From: Parvibaculum sp963696585
Lineage (GTDB): Bacteria; Pseudomonadota; Alphaproteobacteria; Parvibaculales; Parvibaculaceae
Direction of reading: 5' to 3'
Assembly: GCA_963696585.1 (NCBI GenBank)
Contig: CAVOKW010000039.1
Coordinates: 30,835 to 94,834, forward strand
Length of the DNA stretch: 64,000 nucleotides
The position numbers and the translations under genes were made by a program. Positions 61,562 to 64,000 of the stretch are shown here, one piece after another; within the stretch, counting starts at the first letter, position 1, and each line of letters begins with the position of its first letter. The notes beneath the pieces are model-generated. The model ran no database searches and had not been told where the DNA came from. It saw nothing but the letters and a program-made list of their open reading frames with translations.

Positions 61562-62341
61562 TCATGCCTCGTTTTCCCTGTCGTCGTCATGGTCTTGCGG
61601 GCTTGATCCGATTCCCTCGGAAAGACCGCGAAACCCTTGAGCAATCACATACATTTCAGCGGAATCAGCCCGGCTTGCCTTGGGCTTCATGTGCCGGACG
61701 GTGGCAAAATGCTGCTTGAGATTGGTCAGGAGATCATTCTCGGTGCCGCCACGCAGCACCTTGGCGACAAAGGTGCCGCCCGGCGCCAACACTTCGGTTG
61801 CGAATTGGGCGGCGATGTCGCAAAGCGACATGATGCGCATATGGTCGGTCTGGCGATGGCCTGTGGTGGGCGCGGCCATGTCGGAGAGCACGACATCGGC
61901 CTCCCCGGCGAGCAACGCCTTGACAGCATCGTCAGCGCCATCGCTCAGAAAGTCGAGTTGCAGAATGGTGGTGCCGGGCACCTGCTCCATTTCGAGATAA
62001 TCGAGTCCGATGACGCGGCCACGATTGTCGCCCTTGCCGTCGATGGACTTCACCCGCGTTGAGGCGATTTGCAGCCAGCCGCCGGGCGCACAGCCCAGGT
62101 CCACGACGCGGCCACCGGGCTTCAGGAAGCGATATTTGTCATCCATCTCCATGAGCTTGTAGGCCGCGCGTGAGCGATAGCCCTCACGCTTGGCGGCATG
62201 GACATAAGGATCGTTCAACTGGCGTTGCAGCCAGCGCGTGGAGGAAAGCGAGCGCTTGCGAGCGGTCTTGACGCGCACCTTGAGCTTGCGCGCACCCCCC
62301 ACCGGATCTTCCGGTCCACCCTTGGACCTGTTACCTGACAT
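61562..62341 (-). CDS. rlmE: 23S rRNA 2'-O-ribose methyltransferase (U2552)
   Basis: FtsJ/RrmJ, a late 50S assembly factor. 259 residues with an N-terminal basic extension (about 50 residues, Arg/Lys-rich) before the methyltransferase domain. Motifs: SRAAYKLMEMDDKY (catalytic Lys), DLGCAPGGWLQ (SAM), SDMAAPTTGHRQTDH (catalytic Asp) and FVAKVLRGGT (catalytic Lys). Followed by guaB with about 120 bases between. Confidence 0.94.
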   Translation of the reverse strand: MSGNRSKGGPEDPVGGARKLKVRVKTARKRSLSSTRWLQRQLNDPYVHAAKREGYRSRAAYKLMEMDDKYRFLKPGGRVVDLGCAPGGWLQIASTRVKSIDGKGDNRGRVIGLDYLEMEQVPGTTILQLDFLSDGADDAVKALLAGEADVVLSDMAAPTTGHRQTDHMRIMSLCDIAAQFATEVLAPGGTFVAKVLRGGTENDLLTNLKQHFATVRHMKPKASRADSAEMYVIAQGFRGLSEGIGSSPQDHDDDRENEA

Positions 62342-62347
62342 GCCGCT

Positions 62348-63697
62348 CTATTCCTTTTCACTCATCACTGTGGTCGCGACTGTGGTCGCGACGCCCTGCC
62401 CGCGCGTCTTGCGGCGGCGACGGCGGCGGCGCCTGCGGCCACGCAACGTATCGGCCTGCATCATGGATAGCAAAATGCCTTCGCGCAGGCCACGGTCGGC
62501 GACGCGCAATCGCTGTGTCGGCCAGGCTCTGGCGATGGCCTCGAATATGGCGCAGCCAGCCAGCACGAGATCGGCGCGTTCATCGCCGACGCAAGGATTG
62601 GCCGCGCGGCCCGCCAGATTGAGGTCCAGCAGGGCGCGCGTGACTTTCTGCACGTCGTCCGGCGTGATCCAGATACCATCGACACGGGTACGATCATAAC
62701 GCGCGAGGCCGAGATGGACGCCGGCGATGGTTGTGACTGTTCCGGAGGTGCCGAGCAGGTGGAACCCGTCCGGCATGTCAGATGTCAATGGCTGGCGTCG
62801 CTTGATGAAGGGGGCAAGCTCAGCCGTGACCTCGGCGACCATGCTTTCATATACGGGCTCGGGCACATGTTCGCCGCCATGACGCTCGGCCAGCGTCACG
62901 ACACCCAGGGGCAGGGAAATCCAGTCCACCACCTGCGGGCGCTTGCGCCGCGCCGTGGCACCCTCGCCCATGCCGACCCAGATCAGCTCGGTCGAGCCGC
63001 CGCCAATGTCGAAGACCAGCGCCGCACGGCAGCTGCGATCAAGCAAAGGCGCGCAACCGGCAAGCGCCAGCCGCGCCTCTTCCTGCGTTGTCACAATTTC
63101 AAGCGCCAGACCGGTTTCAACCCGGACACGTTCAATAAAGGCATCGCCATTGCGCGCCGTGCGGCAGGCCGCTGTGGCGATGGTTCGCACGCGAACGGGC
63201 CCGCGACGTTGCAGCTTGCCCGCGCAGATGCGCAGCGCCTCGATGGCGCGGTCCATGGCCGCTTGCGAGAGTTCGCCGGTGCGCGCCAGCCCCTCGCCCA
63301 GACGCACGATGCGCGAATAGGCATCGATGACCCGGAAACTGTCGCCACTGCGACGCGCAATCAGCAGGCGGCAATTATTGGTGCCGAGGTCCAGCGCGGC
63401 ATAGATCGTGTCGGCATCGCCGGGTGGCGCTTCATCCGGCGTGGCGGTCTTCCGGTTCTGATCGACGGCGGATTTGGCGGGCGCTTCGTTCTCGCGCTTC
63501 TTGCGCTGGCGGCGGCGCGCAGACCCGCCGCCCTTCCCGGTGGGCCGGGCGGGGTCTTTGGGCGCGGTCTCAGCCTGGGCTCCGATCACACTGGCCGGGC
63601 CGCTGGCTGCGGCTGGCTGATCAAGAGGGCCCCGGTGGCTGACATCGCCCGCGGTTCCGGCGGAACCACTCGTGTCGTTGTCACCTTTGGGGTGCAC
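62348..63697 (-). CDS. Ppx/GppA-family phosphatase
   Basis: Exopolyphosphatase or pppGpp phosphohydrolase of the ASKHA fold. 449 residues from a GTG; the conserved domain begins only at about residue 95 (YAALDLGTNNCRLLI), after a basic, low-complexity extension. DIGGGSTELIW and the GTSGTVTTIAG motif are intact. The C-terminus ends in a run of Arg (nine in a row) and a short ATTVATTV direct repeat. ppx-rlmE is a common alphaproteobacterial pair; whether it acts on polyphosphate or pppGpp is not decided by sequence. The true start may lie further in. Confidence 0.87.
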   Translation of the reverse strand: MHPKGDNDTSGSAGTAGDVSHRGPLDQPAAASGPASVIGAQAETAPKDPARPTGKGGGSARRRQRKKRENEAPAKSAVDQNRKTATPDEAPPGDADTIYAALDLGTNNCRLLIARRSGDSFRVIDAYSRIVRLGEGLARTGELSQAAMDRAIEALRICAGKLQRRGPVRVRTIATAACRTARNGDAFIERVRVETGLALEIVTTQEEARLALAGCAPLLDRSCRAALVFDIGGGSTELIWVGMGEGATARRKRPQVVDWISLPLGVVTLAERHGGEHVPEPVYESMVAEVTAELAPFIKRRQPLTSDMPDGFHLLGTSGTVTTIAGVHLGLARYDRTRVDGIWITPDDVQKVTRALLDLNLAGRAANPCVGDERADLVLAGCAIFEAIARAWPTQRLRVADRGLREGILLSMMQADTLRGRRRRRRRRRKTRGQGVATTVATTVMSEKE

Positions 63698-63926
63698 TAT
63701 TTTTCACACCGGGCCCGCGCCGAGCCCCGCAGGGTGCGGATGGCGCGATCAACCGGAAGCTCCAATTCTTAAAGTTGGGGCAAGTCTAACAGGTTGGCGC
63801 GGGAGGTAAAGGCGGGCAAAGGCTCGGAAATCCGCCGATCCTTTGCCCAAGTGGTTGACGAGACAGGACATCCTGACTAGGTTGCGCCCGCATCCGGACG
63901 CGAATCCTGCGCCGGATTGATCCTGT

Positions 63927-64000
63927 TGGGGGATCGTCTAACGGTAGGACTGCAGACTTTGACTCTGCCTATCTAGGTTCGAATCCTAGTCCCCCAGCCA
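63927..64000 (+). tRNA. tRNA-Gln (anticodon TTG)
   Basis: Complete cloverleaf: acceptor TGGGGGA / TCCCCCA, D stem GTCT/GGAC, anticodon stem GCAGA / TCTGC with loop CTTTGAC (anticodon TTG), T arm CTAGG-TTCGAAT-CCTAG, discriminator G and encoded CCA ending at the last base of the window. Confidence 0.97.

Noticed and set aside
59661..61640. A 659-codon open frame on the plus strand
   Set aside because: Antisense to the RsmB-like gene and guaB; the frame stays open because of codon bias in GC-rich DNA, and no motif is found.
63927..64000. The tRNA-Gln as an island attachment site
   Set aside because: No integrase or repeat of its 3' end is seen in the window; the downstream side lies outside it, so nothing can be claimed.

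Overview
The window is a chromosomal segment of an alphaproteobacterium, most likely in the order Hyphomicrobiales (Rhizobiales). This rests on gene order (lptF-lptG-lptD-surA-pdxA-rsmA; rpsF-rpsR-rplI beside fabD-fabG-acpP-fabF-mltG-yicC-gmk; alr-mlaE-mlaF-radA-cvpA-purF; ppx-rlmE-guaB-rsmB-like-guaA) and on protein features such as the HolC/PepA pair. The genus cannot be fixed from sequence alone; a Beijerinckiaceae-like lineage is a guess. Nearly all of the window is dense core genome.

Layout. 1-2.3 kb: 5' part of a CHASE-GGDEF-EAL cyclic-di-GMP protein that runs off the left edge. 2.4-5.4 kb: secreted metallo-beta-lactamase-fold hydrolase, holC, pepA. 5.7-13.6 kb: outer-membrane biogenesis operon (lptF, lptG, lptD, surA) running into pdxA and rsmA, with a 15-bp tandem repeat at the end of lptD. 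13.7-15.5 kb: a zinc alcohol dehydrogenase and a Met-rich Spy-like periplasmic protein. 15.5-21.8 kb (minus strand): fatty-acid synthesis block plus mltG, yicC and gmk. 22.1-23.5 kb: S6/S18/L9 operon. 23.6-28.2 kb: DUF389 membrane protein, cyclopropane-fatty-acid synthase, DoxX protein, dnaB with a perfect DnaA box upstream. 28.4-35.6 kb: alr, mlaEF, radA, cvpA, purF, an SDR. 35.6-42.3 kb (minus strand): der, bamB, a YfgM-like protein, panB, an orphan secreted protein and an orphan membrane protein. 42.5-43.5 kb: asd with a terminator.

43.6-56.5 kb is the one accessory region. It is bounded by a 15-bp direct repeat that on the right is exactly the last codons and stop of guaA, so it reads as a roughly 12.9-kb genomic island integrated into the 3' end of guaA between asd and guaA. 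Its left end holds integrase arm-like repeats and a graveyard of broken genes (GIY-YIG/T5orf172, IS5-family and IS3-family transposases, ParB). The middle is an apparently intact, mostly co-directional cassette: a GGT-superfamily amidohydrolase, a NitT/TauT-type ABC importer (permease, ATPase, binding protein), an SDR, a RidA-type enamine deaminase and a MocR-type regulator. I read it as an uncharacterised uptake-and-catabolism pathway for a small amide or amine-derived compound. The right end carries a frameshifted, N-terminally truncated tyrosine integrase, an intact AbiEi/AbiEii toxin-antitoxin pair, a truncated DUF736 gene, a frameshifted serine recombinase and a small island-type ORF.

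56.5-64 kb (minus strand) returns to core genome: guaA, a TPR protein, an RsmB-like rRNA methyltransferase, guaB, rlmE and a Ppx/GppA phosphatase, ending with a plus-strand tRNA-Gln(TTG) whose CCA is encoded at the window edge.
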